From Ruminococcaceae bacterium UBA5406 (GTDB lineage Bacteria; Bacillota; Clostridia; Oscillospirales; Acutalibacteraceae): DNA of 64,000 bases. This document shows positions 7,857 to 15,886 of this stretch, piece by piece. Location of the stretch: NCBI GenBank assembly GCA_002407675.1, contig DHNW01000002.1, positions 23,372-87,371 of the forward strand, read 5' to 3'. The stretch's first letter is position 1. Each line of letters opens with the position of its first letter. The notes beneath the pieces were generated by a model. It made no database searches and was not told the origin of the DNA. It saw nothing but the letters and a program-made list of their open reading frames with translations. Both the position numbers and the translations under genes were made by a program.

Positions 7857-9524
7857 GTGATAAACGGGACCGTCCTGCGGCAGGCTATTCTATCAGGCGC
7901 GAACAATATACAGAAGCATAAATCTTCGGTCAATGAATTAAATATTTTCCCGGTTCCGGATGGTGACACCGGCACCAATATGTCTATGACGATTGGGGCC
8001 GCCGCCAGCAGCCTGGAACACAATGAAAGCACTTCGGCCGCAGAAATCGCCAAAGCGGCTGCCAGCGCCATGCTCCGCGGGGCGCGCGGAAATTCCGGCG
8101 TTATCCTTTCTATTCTGTTCCGCGGGTTCGCCAAAGGCCTGGAGGGTATGGATACTGCCGACGGCGGCGCTCTGGTTGAAGCACTTGCGATCGGCGTCAA
8201 AACTGCCTATAAGGCCGTCATGAAACCGACGGAGGGCACGATCCTTACGGTTTCCAGAGTCGCCTGCGAAAGCGGCCGGACCGCCGCGCAGAGCAGCCGC
8301 GATCCTGCCGCCGTCTGGCAGGCTGTCTGCAGCGGGGCAAACGAGGCGCTTCAGCAGACTCCTGAGCTTCTCCCCGTGCTCAAACGCGCAGGGGTGATCG
8401 ACGCGGGAGGGCAGGGCCTGTGCTACATTCTGGAAGGAATGCTGAGCGTTTTCCGCGACGGTGTGATGGTTGAGTTGGAGCAGGAGGAGAATCCGGCAGG
8501 GGAGGGCGCTCAGTCGGACGAATTTTTCCGCAATGCCGCCGCTGAATTTGATGAGGAAATCCATTACACTTACTGTACGGAATTTATTATCGGGCGAGAC
8601 AGCAGCTGCAAAAAAGAGCCGGCTGAGCTCCGTTCGTTTCTTGAAACCATCGGTGACTGTGTGCTGGTTGTGGATGATGAAGAAATCATCAAGGTCCATG
8701 TGCATACCGAAAATCCCGGCAACGCGCTGGAAGCCGGCCTTGCCTTTGGGCAGTTGCTTACGGTCAAAATTGACAATATGAAGGAGCAGCACCGGAAGGC
8801 GGCAGAAGCGGAAGAGAAAAAGCCGGCCGATTCTCCGCAGCCGGTTGAACCCACTGAAGGAGTCGGCTTTGTCGCTGTTGCGGCGGGAGAAGGGCTGAAG
8901 ATCCTTTTCACGGATCTCGGCTGCGCGCAGGTCGTCAGCGGCGGACAAACCATGAACCCGAGTACCGAGGAGCTTGCCGCGGCCGTAAAGGCCACGCCGG
9001 CTGAGACGGTTCTCATCCTGCCTAATAATAAAAATATTATTTTGGCTGCCGAGCAGGTAATTCCGCTGATAAAGGACCGCAAGGTTATCGTTCTTCCCAC
9101 ACGCACCGTTCCGCAGGGCCTTTCCGCCCTTCTGGCCTATAATCCAGACAGCGCCGTGGAGACCAATACCGTCAATATGATGGAGGCCGCGTCCGGCGTG
9201 CAGACAGGGACCGTAACCTATGCTTCCCGGGATTCTGAGTTCGGCGGCAAAAAAATCCATCAGAATGATGTTCTCGGCCTTGCCAATGGCAAGCTGGAAC
9301 TGGTTGACCGCAGCCGCGATATGGTTCATGCCTGTTCCAGGCTGACACGATCCATGGTAAACCGCGGCACGGCTTTTATCACGCTGATTTACGGCGCGGA
9401 TGTTTCAGAAGTCGCCGCAAACGAAGCGTACCGGCAAATCAAATCGAAGGTTGGCAGCGACGTTGAGGTTACCCTTGTCAACGGCGGGCAGCCTATTTAT
9501 TATTTTGTCATTTCAGTTGAATGA
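7857..9524 (+). CDS. fakA: Fatty acid kinase ATP-binding subunit (DAK2 domain, YloV family)
   Basis: Phosphorylates fatty acids presented by a FakB (DegV) carrier so that exogenous chains can enter phospholipid synthesis. The 555-aa length matches YloV/FakA. The N-terminal DAK2 domain carries the nucleotide/Mg site PVPDGDTGTNMS and RGARGNSGVILS; central and C-terminal domains follow with VVDDEEIIKVHVHTENPG and LPNNKNI. GTG start with GAGGGAG upstream. recG follows after 27 nt, as in B. subtilis where yloV lies near recG, but no Asp23/YloU partner precedes it here. FakB is not in the window. Confidence 0.92.
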   Translation: MINGTVLRQAILSGANNIQKHKSSVNELNIFPVPDGDTGTNMSMTIGAAASSLEHNESTSAAEIAKAAASAMLRGARGNSGVILSILFRGFAKGLEGMDTADGGALVEALAIGVKTAYKAVMKPTEGTILTVSRVACESGRTAAQSSRDPAAVWQAVCSGANEALQQTPELLPVLKRAGVIDAGGQGLCYILEGMLSVFRDGVMVELEQEENPAGEGAQSDEFFRNAAAEFDEEIHYTYCTEFIIGRDSSCKKEPAELRSFLETIGDCVLVVDDEEIIKVHVHTENPGNALEAGLAFGQLLTVKIDNMKEQHRKAAEAEEKKPADSPQPVEPTEGVGFVAVAAGEGLKILFTDLGCAQVVSGGQTMNPSTEELAAAVKATPAETVLILPNNKNIILAAEQVIPLIKDRKVIVLPTRTVPQGLSALLAYNPDSAVETNTVNMMEAASGVQTGTVTYASRDSEFGGKKIHQNDVLGLANGKLELVDRSRDMVHACSRLTRSMVNRGTAFITLIYGADVSEVAANEAYRQIKSKVGSDVEVTLVNGGQPIYYFVISVE

Positions 9525-9551
9525 CTGATTCTGTGTCCGACGGGGATTAAA

Positions 9552-11582
9552 ATGGCCAGTCTGTACACAATGGATATCCGTAACTTGAAGGGTGTCGGCG
9601 AAAAACGCGCTGCTTTTTTTCGGAAGCTCGGCGTAACGACGGTCGGCGCTCTTCTGCGTTTTTACCCGCGATCCTATGAAGATCTCAGCCATCCGTGCGA
9701 GATTGCCGGGGCACCGGTGGGGCAGCCCTGCGCCGTTCGGGCCCGGGTTGTCCGGCAGCTGGCAGGGACCCGCATCCGAGGCGGCATGACTTTATACAAA
9801 GGGATCGCATATGACGGCACGTCCTCCTTTACGCTTACTTTTTTTAATAATCCCTATGTGGTGTCGATGCTCCGGGAAGGGGAGGGCTATATTTTTTACG
9901 GCCGGGTTACGGCAAATTTCCTTAAGCGGGAAATGGTTGCGCCGGAATTTTATCCCGCAGACTCCTGCCCGGCTGTCCGTCCGGTGTACCGGCAGACGAA
10001 AGGGCTCAGCAGCCGCGTGATTGCCGGCACCGTCCGCGAAGCGCTTCTCCTTCTTCCGGAACCGATGAAAGACCCGATTCCGGAGTCTCTGCGCAGCCGG
10101 TATTCGCTGTGTCCCCTGCGTTTTGCCATGGAGAATATTCATTTTCCTGCGTCTATGGAGGCGGTGGAAACAGCACGCAGGCGGCTGATTTTTGAGGAGC
10201 TTCTGATCCTTCAGCTCGGTCTGTTTTTGCTGAAAGGGAAGAACCGTCCGCCCAGCCGGTTTCAGCTCCGGCGGGATTATACGGATGAATTTTTTTCACT
10301 GCTTCCTTTTTCACCCACGCAGGCGCAAAGGCGCGCCGTGCGGGAAGCGATGGCCGACTTGATGGGCGGTTCCTGTATGAACCGACTGATCCAGGGGGAT
10401 GTCGGTTCGGGAAAAACGGCAGTCGCCGCGGCGCTGTGCTATTCCGTCGTTAAAAACGGATTCCAGGCGGCCCTCATGGCTCCAACGGAGATTTTGGCAC
10501 GCCAGCATTTCGGGGTCCTGTCCCGTTTGCTGGAACCCGCCGGAATCCGCGTTGCCCTGCTGACCGGTTCCATTCCGGCCGCCCGCCGGAAAACAATCCT
10601 ATCCGGGATGGAGGACGGCACGGTGGGCCTGACAGTCGGCACACACGCGCTGTTTTCTAAAGATGTCCGGTTCTGCCGCCTCGGGCTGGTCGTCACCGAC
10701 GAGCAGCACCGCTTTGGGGTAGCCCAGCGCGCGGCGCTTTCCGCAAAGGGCAGCCATCCCCATCTGCTGGTTATGAGTGCCACGCCGATTCCCCGCACCC
10801 TGGCCCTGATGATTTACGGGGATCTCGACCTTTCTGTTTTGGACGAGCTCCCTCCCGGCAGGCGTGAGATTAAAACGTATGCCGTAACTTCCGACAAGCG
10901 GGGGCGTGTGTTCAGTTTTTTAAAGAAGCGCCTGGCGGAGGGACGCCAGTGCTATATTGTCTGCCCTGCCATTGAAGAAGGGGAGGGCGGTGTGGCAAGT
11001 GTGGAGCGGTATGCGGAAAAACTGCGGTCCGAGTGGCTGCGCGGCTTTCCGGTTGAGGTCCTTCACGGCAGGATGAAGGCGCGGGAGAAGGAAGATGTTA
11101 TGCGCAGGTTCTCGTCCGGAGAAATCGGTGTTCTGGTTTCCACCACCGTCGTAGAAGTCGGCGTCGATGTGCCGAATGCCACCGTTATGGTCGTCGAAAA
11201 TGCGGAGCGGTACGGCCTTTCCCAGCTGCATCAGCTTCGGGGGCGTGTCGGGCGCGGAACGCACCAGTCCTACTGTATCCTGATTTCCGACGTCCGCAGC
11301 CGTGAAGCGCTGGCAAGGCTCCAAATCATGTGCCGGACGTCCAATGGGTTCCGGATCGCGGATGAAGACCTGCGGCTGCGCGGGCCCGGCGATTTTTTCG
11401 GGCAGCGTCAGCACGGCCTTCCCAGCCTGAAGATAGCGGATATGACAACCGATATGGAAGTCATGCGCCAGGCGCAGGCGGCCGCGCGCTCCATCCTGGA
11501 GGATGATCCCGCCTTAATCCTTCCGCAGCACCGGGGGATGCGGGCAGAAGTAAAACAGTTATTTCAAACGATGGAAGATTAA
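9552..11582 (+). CDS. recG: ATP-dependent DNA helicase RecG
   Basis: Branch-migration helicase that remodels stalled forks and Holliday junctions. The 676-aa protein has the N-terminal wedge/OB domain (VGEKRAAFFRKLGV early), Walker A GDVGSGKTAVAA, Walker B DEQHRFGV, SATPIPRTLALM and the late helicase motifs VVEVGVDVPNATVMV and QLHQLRGRVGRG. Length is normal. Probably cotranscribed with fakA. Start ATG follows GACGGGGA with modest spacing. Confidence 0.97.
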   Translation: MASLYTMDIRNLKGVGEKRAAFFRKLGVTTVGALLRFYPRSYEDLSHPCEIAGAPVGQPCAVRARVVRQLAGTRIRGGMTLYKGIAYDGTSSFTLTFFNNPYVVSMLREGEGYIFYGRVTANFLKREMVAPEFYPADSCPAVRPVYRQTKGLSSRVIAGTVREALLLLPEPMKDPIPESLRSRYSLCPLRFAMENIHFPASMEAVETARRRLIFEELLILQLGLFLLKGKNRPPSRFQLRRDYTDEFFSLLPFSPTQAQRRAVREAMADLMGGSCMNRLIQGDVGSGKTAVAAALCYSVVKNGFQAALMAPTEILARQHFGVLSRLLEPAGIRVALLTGSIPAARRKTILSGMEDGTVGLTVGTHALFSKDVRFCRLGLVVTDEQHRFGVAQRAALSAKGSHPHLLVMSATPIPRTLALMIYGDLDLSVLDELPPGRREIKTYAVTSDKRGRVFSFLKKRLAEGRQCYIVCPAIEEGEGGVASVERYAEKLRSEWLRGFPVEVLHGRMKAREKEDVMRRFSSGEIGVLVSTTVVEVGVDVPNATVMVVENAERYGLSQLHQLRGRVGRGTHQSYCILISDVRSREALARLQIMCRTSNGFRIADEDLRLRGPGDFFGQRQHGLPSLKIADMTTDMEVMRQAQAAARSILEDDPALILPQHRGMRAEVKQLFQTMED

Positions 11583-11642
11583 ATTCGAATAGCTTTTTAC
11601 AAAGTGTGAATGATATTAATAATTGAGTAAAGAGTGGATAAA

Positions 11643-12464
11643 ATGAAAAATGCAAAGAAAGAAGATACGAGAGAAAAAAGTTATCAGTATCGGAACAGTG
11701 ACAGTTCCCGCCTGGAGGTGGGTGGCGTCACCTGTTTCCGCCGAAAAGACATGGTCTCTTCTTCCGGCGGAACCTACCGCCGGCTGGCGATTCAGACACA
11801 TTTTATCGACCGGGGAGAATCCTATATCCGGCTGATGCAGCAGTATGTGGTTCCCCTTTATCAGGAGGGGGATATCCTTTCTATCAGCGAAAAAACCATC
11901 ACCATGTGCCAGAACCATGTAACGGAGAAAAAGGACGTAAAACTCGGTTTTTGGGCAAAGTTTCTGTCGCGTTTTGCCTCCTCCAATTCGCATGGTGTCG
12001 GTATGGATGAACCCTATAAACTTCAACTCGCCATCAATCTGTGCGGGCTTCCCCGCATTTTGCTGGCCGTTGCCTGTTCCGCCGTTACCAAACTGTTTGG
12101 GGTTCACGGCGTGTTCTACCGCGTTGCCGGGCACGGGATTGATGGGATCGACGGTTTCTATGCCAATTCCAAATTTGCCCTGTACCACGATATTGCGCTT
12201 CTGAACCCGGTTGAACCCGGCCGGGTCTGCGATGAAATCTGGCAGGAATGCGGCGTTGCCTGCATGATCGTCGATGCCAACGACCTGAATGTGAAAATCC
12301 TCGGCAAATCTTCCCCGCTGGCTTCCGTTTCAGATTCCGTGCTGTCTTCCCTCATCCGGGATAACCCCGCCGGCCAGCAGGATGAACTTACGCCCTTTAT
12401 TCTAATCCGGCCGTTAAAAAATAAGGCTGGTTCCAGTCTTGCAGATTGTTACTCAGAAGAATAA
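11643..12464 (+). CDS. Coenzyme F420:L-glutamate ligase (CofE)-like protein
   Basis: The 273-aa protein (ATG 11643; a GTG at 11634 is an alternative) resembles the CofE ligase-like fold: SEKTITMCQNHV..., GVDxPYK-like SHGVGMDEPYKLQLAI, a GLPRILLAVACSAVTK segment and AGHGIDGIDGFY. In archaea and actinobacteria CofE adds glutamate to F420-0. F420 synthesis is not expected in fermentative Clostridia and no cof genes are nearby, so the substrate is unknown. It lies 60 nt after recG on the same strand and ends at its own terminator. Family call is from memory of Bacillota homologues annotated this way. Confidence 0.6.
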   Translation: MKNAKKEDTREKSYQYRNSDSSRLEVGGVTCFRRKDMVSSSGGTYRRLAIQTHFIDRGESYIRLMQQYVVPLYQEGDILSISEKTITMCQNHVTEKKDVKLGFWAKFLSRFASSNSHGVGMDEPYKLQLAINLCGLPRILLAVACSAVTKLFGVHGVFYRVAGHGIDGIDGFYANSKFALYHDIALLNPVEPGRVCDEIWQECGVACMIVDANDLNVKILGKSSPLASVSDSVLSSLIRDNPAGQQDELTPFILIRPLKNKAGSSLADCYSEE

Positions 12465-12475
12465 ACTCTTTTAGC

Positions 12476-12524
12476 ACAGCCGCCGGTTTTGGGAATGTCT
12501 CCCGCTGCCGGCGGCTGTTATTTT
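12476..12524. terminator. Terminator between CofE-like gene and phosphoesterase
   Basis: Perfect 11-bp stem ACAGCCGCCGG / CCGGCGGCTGT with a long loop, followed by TATTTTA on the plus strand. It lies between two converging genes. Confidence 0.7.
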
Positions 12525-13233
12525 ACCCGTTTTTCAGAAGATGTTTACCCCGCGCCGGCTCTTCCGCCGGCAGAACCCGGGTGAAAACGGCGTAATTTTT
12601 ATAGGTGATTTTCCGGTCGGTATGGATCGAGCCGAAGAACCATTTCTGGTATTGCACCTGTCTGGCAACTTCCGTAAAGAAAGCCTGCAGCTGGTTCCTG
12701 CTTTCCGGCCTTTGGGAGCCGGGGCGGGCAATATTATCCATGCGCGGCGGGGGTTCATGGGTTACAATGTAGTCTACGGCAAGCCCCGCGGTTTTCAGGT
12801 TTTTGAGTCCGGCGCGCATTTCCTCCAGGCTGGGCATTTCGCAGGCCCACCATTTTCCGGCTTCGGTTCGCAGCAGCTTATCGCCGCTGTCTCCGCCTCC
12901 AAAGGCAAAAATTTTCTTTCCCTCAATTTCATAGACCTGCCCGCGCATCAGATGGTACAGATTCCCGCAGATGTGGTGGACTTTTCCGCCGTTCCAGTCC
13001 GTAAGGGGGTATTTGTTCAGCAGGTCAAAGTTTTCGTGTGTGCCGTCCAGAAACAGGATGGTATACTTTTTGTTCCCAAGTTTTTTCAGAACTTTTTCCT
13101 CTTTTTTCCCGCCGTCCCAAAGAAATCCGAAGTCACCGCAGACAATCAGGGTGTCGCCTTTTTTAACCTTGCGGATTTCACTGTCTTTAAAGCGGCACAG
13201 CTCGCCGTGGATATCTCCGGTTATGTAGATCAC
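12523..13233 (-). CDS. Calcineurin-like metallophosphoesterase
   Basis: A 236-aa phosphoesterase. Motifs seen are YITGDIHGE at the N terminus, CGDFGFLW, LDGTHENFD (GTHE in place of the usual GNHE), a long loop, and VTHEPPPR. GNHE-to-GTHE replaces a metal-ligand Asn, although some small subfamilies do carry this variant. The start is the GTG at 13233 because AGGAGG lies 9 nt upstream; the longer frame to 13275 has no site. Substrate cannot be predicted. Transcribed alone, converging with the CofE-like gene. Confidence 0.8.
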   Translation of the reverse strand: MIYITGDIHGELCRFKDSEIRKVKKGDTLIVCGDFGFLWDGGKKEEKVLKKLGNKKYTILFLDGTHENFDLLNKYPLTDWNGGKVHHICGNLYHLMRGQVYEIEGKKIFAFGGGDSGDKLLRTEAGKWWACEMPSLEEMRAGLKNLKTAGLAVDYIVTHEPPPRMDNIARPGSQRPESRNQLQAFFTEVARQVQYQKWFFGSIHTDRKITYKNYAVFTRVLPAEEPARGKHLLKNG

Positions 13234-13290
13234 TGTAATTTTCCTCCTGTATGGTATCTGCAAATCTGAAAACACCGGCTGTATTCTGTT

Positions 13291-13306
13291 AAATTCTTAA
13301 GAATTT
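13291..13306. repeat. 16-bp perfect palindrome upstream of dacF-like gene
   Basis: AAATTCTTAAGAATTT, located between the divergent phosphoesterase and carboxypeptidase genes and directly upstream of a candidate promoter. Possibly an operator; no known consensus recognised. Confidence 0.45.
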
Positions 13307-13316
13307 GTTACGGTGC

Positions 13317-13345
13317 TTTATCTTTTTCCGAATAGCTGATATACT
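13317..13345 (+). promoter_or_regulatory. Candidate promoter of D,D-carboxypeptidase
   Basis: TTTATC - 17 nt - TATACT. The -35 is weak, the -10 is good. Confidence 0.4.
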
Positions 13346-13423
13346 GTAAAAGATCGTTATGCGGCGGACAGCGTTCCGCCGTTTCCGGCTTTTTAATCAT
13401 ATCACAATGGAGGCTGAATTACC

Positions 13424-14770
13424 ATGAAAAAAAAGCTGTCGTTTTTGCTTTCCCTCTTCCTTCTTTTGGGCGTTTTCTTTTCGGCCGTTCCGGTTGAAGC
13501 GGCCGGTTTTCATATAGATTTTCCCCTGAACTGTCAGGCTGCAGAGCTTGTCAATCTGGATACCGGCACGGTCGTTTATCAGAAAAATGCCGATGCCCGC
13601 CGGGAACCCGCTTCCCTTACAAAAATCATGACGTTTATTGTCGTCAGTGAACAGATTAAAGACCTTAAGGGAACCCAAATAACGGTTGGAAAAAAGATTC
13701 TTCAGGAGCTTTCCGGCACGGGAAGCTCCATGTCCGGCATCAAGGTCGGCGACGTCGCCACGGCTTATCAGCTGCTGAACTGTATGATGGTTCCTTCCGG
13801 AAACGACGCGGCGCTCACGCTGGCCGATTATGTGGGGAAAGGAAGCCTAGAAACATTTACCAGCCTGATGAATGCGAAAGCCAAAGCGCTCGGCTGCACA
13901 AACACGCATTTTACAAATCCGCACGGGCTGCACGACCCAAATCACTACACCAGTGCATCCGATATGGCGAAGATCACCCGCTGCGCCATGTCCCTGCCGT
14001 ACTTTGTGCAGATCTGTTCGCAGACCTCTTACCTGTACAAACCGGTCAGCGGGCCGAATTCCGCTAAAGGCGTCCACCTCTATACCACCAATTTGCTCAT
14101 CAGCAAGAATTCGTCCTACTATTATCCGTATGCCAAAGGCATTAAGACCGGCCATACCGACGAGTCCGGCTATTGCCTGGTTTCCACGGCGTCGGACAGC
14201 CATTATTCCTACCTGTGTGTCGCCATGGGTGCCCCGTCGGTAGATAAAAACGGAAAATCCGTCCGGGAGCGCGGAGAAATGAAAGACAGTTCCAACCTTT
14301 ACCACTGGGCATTCAAGTCCCTTGCGCTGAAGCAGATTGTCAGCTCCGACGATTCGCTGGCAGAAGTGAAGCTGAAATATGCGTGGAAACAGGACAAGCT
14401 CCTGCTGAAGCCGCAGAAAAATTATTCCGCCCTGCTCCCGAAAGACGTCACCGCGGGCAGCATCCTCGTTTCCAAAAAAATCCCCGATTCCGTCTCCGCA
14501 CCGGTGAAGAAAGGCCAGGTTGTCGGTACGGCAACTCTCAGTTATGCCAACCAGCCTTTGGCGACGATCAACCTTGTCGCTTCGGAGTCAGTGGAGCGCA
14601 GCGAGCTGCTCCATACTACGGATGTCATCAAGTCTATTTTTACATCAACCTGGTTTCTGGTCATTGCAGCTATCATTATTCTTCTCGTGATCATTTATAT
14701 TATTCTGGCGATAATTTATAACCGAAGGAGGAAAAAACTGCGCCGGGTTAAACGTTACAGAAGAATGTAG
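13424..14770 (+). CDS. D-alanyl-D-alanine carboxypeptidase (PBP5/DacF type)
   Basis: Class C low-molecular-mass PBP that trims the terminal D-Ala of peptidoglycan stem peptides outside the membrane. A signal peptide covers residues 1-26 (cleavage near VEAAG). Catalytic motifs are SLTK (S64-K67), SGN (125-127) and KTG (241-243), all in normal order. A C-terminal PBP5-like domain follows, then a transmembrane helix (about 405-430) and an Arg/Lys-rich cytoplasmic tail, unlike the usual amphipathic anchor of PBP5. ATG start with TGGAGG 12 nt upstream. Single gene closed by a terminator. Vegetative (DacA) or sporulation (DacF/DacB) role is not resolvable. Confidence 0.92.
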   Translation: MKKKLSFLLSLFLLLGVFFSAVPVEAAGFHIDFPLNCQAAELVNLDTGTVVYQKNADARREPASLTKIMTFIVVSEQIKDLKGTQITVGKKILQELSGTGSSMSGIKVGDVATAYQLLNCMMVPSGNDAALTLADYVGKGSLETFTSLMNAKAKALGCTNTHFTNPHGLHDPNHYTSASDMAKITRCAMSLPYFVQICSQTSYLYKPVSGPNSAKGVHLYTTNLLISKNSSYYYPYAKGIKTGHTDESGYCLVSTASDSHYSYLCVAMGAPSVDKNGKSVRERGEMKDSSNLYHWAFKSLALKQIVSSDDSLAEVKLKYAWKQDKLLLKPQKNYSALLPKDVTAGSILVSKKIPDSVSAPVKKGQVVGTATLSYANQPLATINLVASESVERSELLHTTDVIKSIFTSTWFLVIAAIIILLVIIYIILAIIYNRRRKKLRRVKRYRRM

Positions 14771-14801
14771 TGCCCTTTTGTCCCGTGCGTGCCGCTGTTC
14801 C

Positions 14802-14832
14802 TGCGGCCGGTTTCAAAGCCGGCCGCATTTTT
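14802..14832 (+). terminator. Terminator of D,D-carboxypeptidase gene
   Basis: TGCGGCCGG / CCGGCCGCA stem with an 8-nt loop followed by TTTTT. Confidence 0.9.
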
Positions 14833-14864
14833 CTGCCTTTGCGGCTCGGTTCGGCAAGAAGCTA

Positions 14865-14897
14865 TTGACAATTCAATATTATATACCGTATAATATT
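14865..14897 (+). promoter_or_regulatory. Near-consensus promoter with overlapping inverted repeat, padR operon
   Basis: TTGACA (14865-14870) and TATAAT (14889-14894) with an 18-nt spacer, both perfect consensus. Centred on the -10 region is an inverted repeat AATATTATA - 5 nt - TATAATATT (14875-14897), with a nested TATACcGTATA (14882-14892). This placement suits autorepression by the PadR protein encoded directly downstream. Confidence 0.75.
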
Positions 14898-14919
14898 AAC
14901 CATTGGAGGTGGTTTGCGG

Positions 14920-15246
14920 GTGGTTTTTCAGCTGGGATCAACCTTGCTGGATGCATGTGTTCTGTCCGTGCTGTCGCAGGGTAAAACCTATGGGTATGCG
15001 CTGACGCAGGAAATGAAGCGAATTTTCGATCTTTCGGAGTCTTCGCTTTACCCGGTGCTGCGCAGACTCCAGAAAGAAAAGTATCTTACCACGTTTGATA
15101 GGCCTTTTCAGGGGCGCAACCGGCGTTATTATGCCATCACGCCGCAGGGAGAGGAGAAACTTGCGGAATACCGCCAAGAATGGAATCAGTACCGGTCCAA
15201 TGTGGATCAGGTTTTGCTGGGGGGGCTGCCGGATGAACGGAAATAA
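14920..15246 (+). CDS. PadR-family transcriptional regulator
   Basis: Winged-helix regulator of 108 aa. The PadR core is clear: LLDACVLSVLSQGKTYGYALTQ, SESSLYPVLRRLQKEKYL and RNRRYYAITPQGEEKL. GTG at 14920 is favoured (9 nt after GGAGGT); a TTG at 14914 would leave only 3 nt. Its reading frame overlaps the next gene by 14 nt, indicating coupled translation. PadR-DUF1700-DUF4097 triplets are common in Bacillota, where PadR represses the operon and the partners are membrane or surface proteins. The inverted repeat over the promoter supports autoregulation. Confidence 0.92.
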   Translation: MVFQLGSTLLDACVLSVLSQGKTYGYALTQEMKRIFDLSESSLYPVLRRLQKEKYLTTFDRPFQGRNRRYYAITPQGEEKLAEYRQEWNQYRSNVDQVLLGGLPDERK

Positions 15247-15886
15247 ATTTTTGTTGAAATTTAAAATGGCACTGCGGAGGAAGAAACGGCGCAAGAGACC
15301 TTTGCAGAAAAAAAACGAGTTTTTATCTCAGCTGAGGAAAGGGCTTAAAAAGCTTCCTCAGGATGAGATCGACAATGCTATGGAGTATTACGAAGAATAC
15401 TTTGAAGAAGCAGGTCCCGAAAAAGAAGAGGAGGCCATTGCGTCGTGGGGTTCACCCGGTGCGGTTGCGTCGCAGATTCTGGCGGATTATGCGATCCGTC
15501 AGGCGGACAGCGAGCCGTCCGCAAAGCGGGGGCTTTCCACAGCGTGGACGGTGCTGCGGGCCATTTTCGCTTCCTCCGTTTCCATTCCGGTTACCGCCGT
15601 TTCCGCCTGTGGAATGGTTGCTGCCGATATCGTGCTGGCCGTAGCCATTCTGGGGCTGGGCTTTGCGGCGGTCAGTTTTGCGGTGATTGGCGTCATGAGC
15701 ATTGTGATCGGTTTTCTGGTAACGTCCAAGAACTTTCCGACCATGATTTTTTACATCGGCGCCGGCTTGTTCGGTGCGGGCGCCGGAACAGCTCTGATTC
15801 CCCTCGTCGTTTGGCTTTGCAGGCGGGGTTTCAGCGGAGTTTCTAAGCTGTTTCAAAAAATTATGCGTTGGAGGAAAACAATATGA
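15233..15886 (+). CDS. DUF1700 (HAAS-domain) membrane protein
   Basis: A 217-aa protein. After a basic N-terminal tail it has the HAAS helical signature FLSQLRKGLKKLPQDEI followed by AMEYYEEYFEEAG, then three or four hydrophobic helices between about residues 95 and 200. The start is the ATG at 15233 inside the end of padR. DUF1700 proteins are usually partners of PadR regulators and may relay a membrane signal. No enzymatic motif is visible. The stop overlaps the next start as ATGA. Confidence 0.85.
   Translation: MNGNKFLLKFKMALRRKKRRKRPLQKKNEFLSQLRKGLKKLPQDEIDNAMEYYEEYFEEAGPEKEEEAIASWGSPGAVASQILADYAIRQADSEPSAKRGLSTAWTVLRAIFASSVSIPVTAVSACGMVAADIVLAVAILGLGFAAVSFAVIGVMSIVIGFLVTSKNFPTMIFYIGAGLFGAGAGTALIPLVVWLCRRGFSGVSKLFQKIMRWRKTI

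Noticed and set aside
14914..14916. TTG as start of padR
   Set aside because: Only 3 nt from the GGAGGT site; the GTG at 14920 has the normal spacing.
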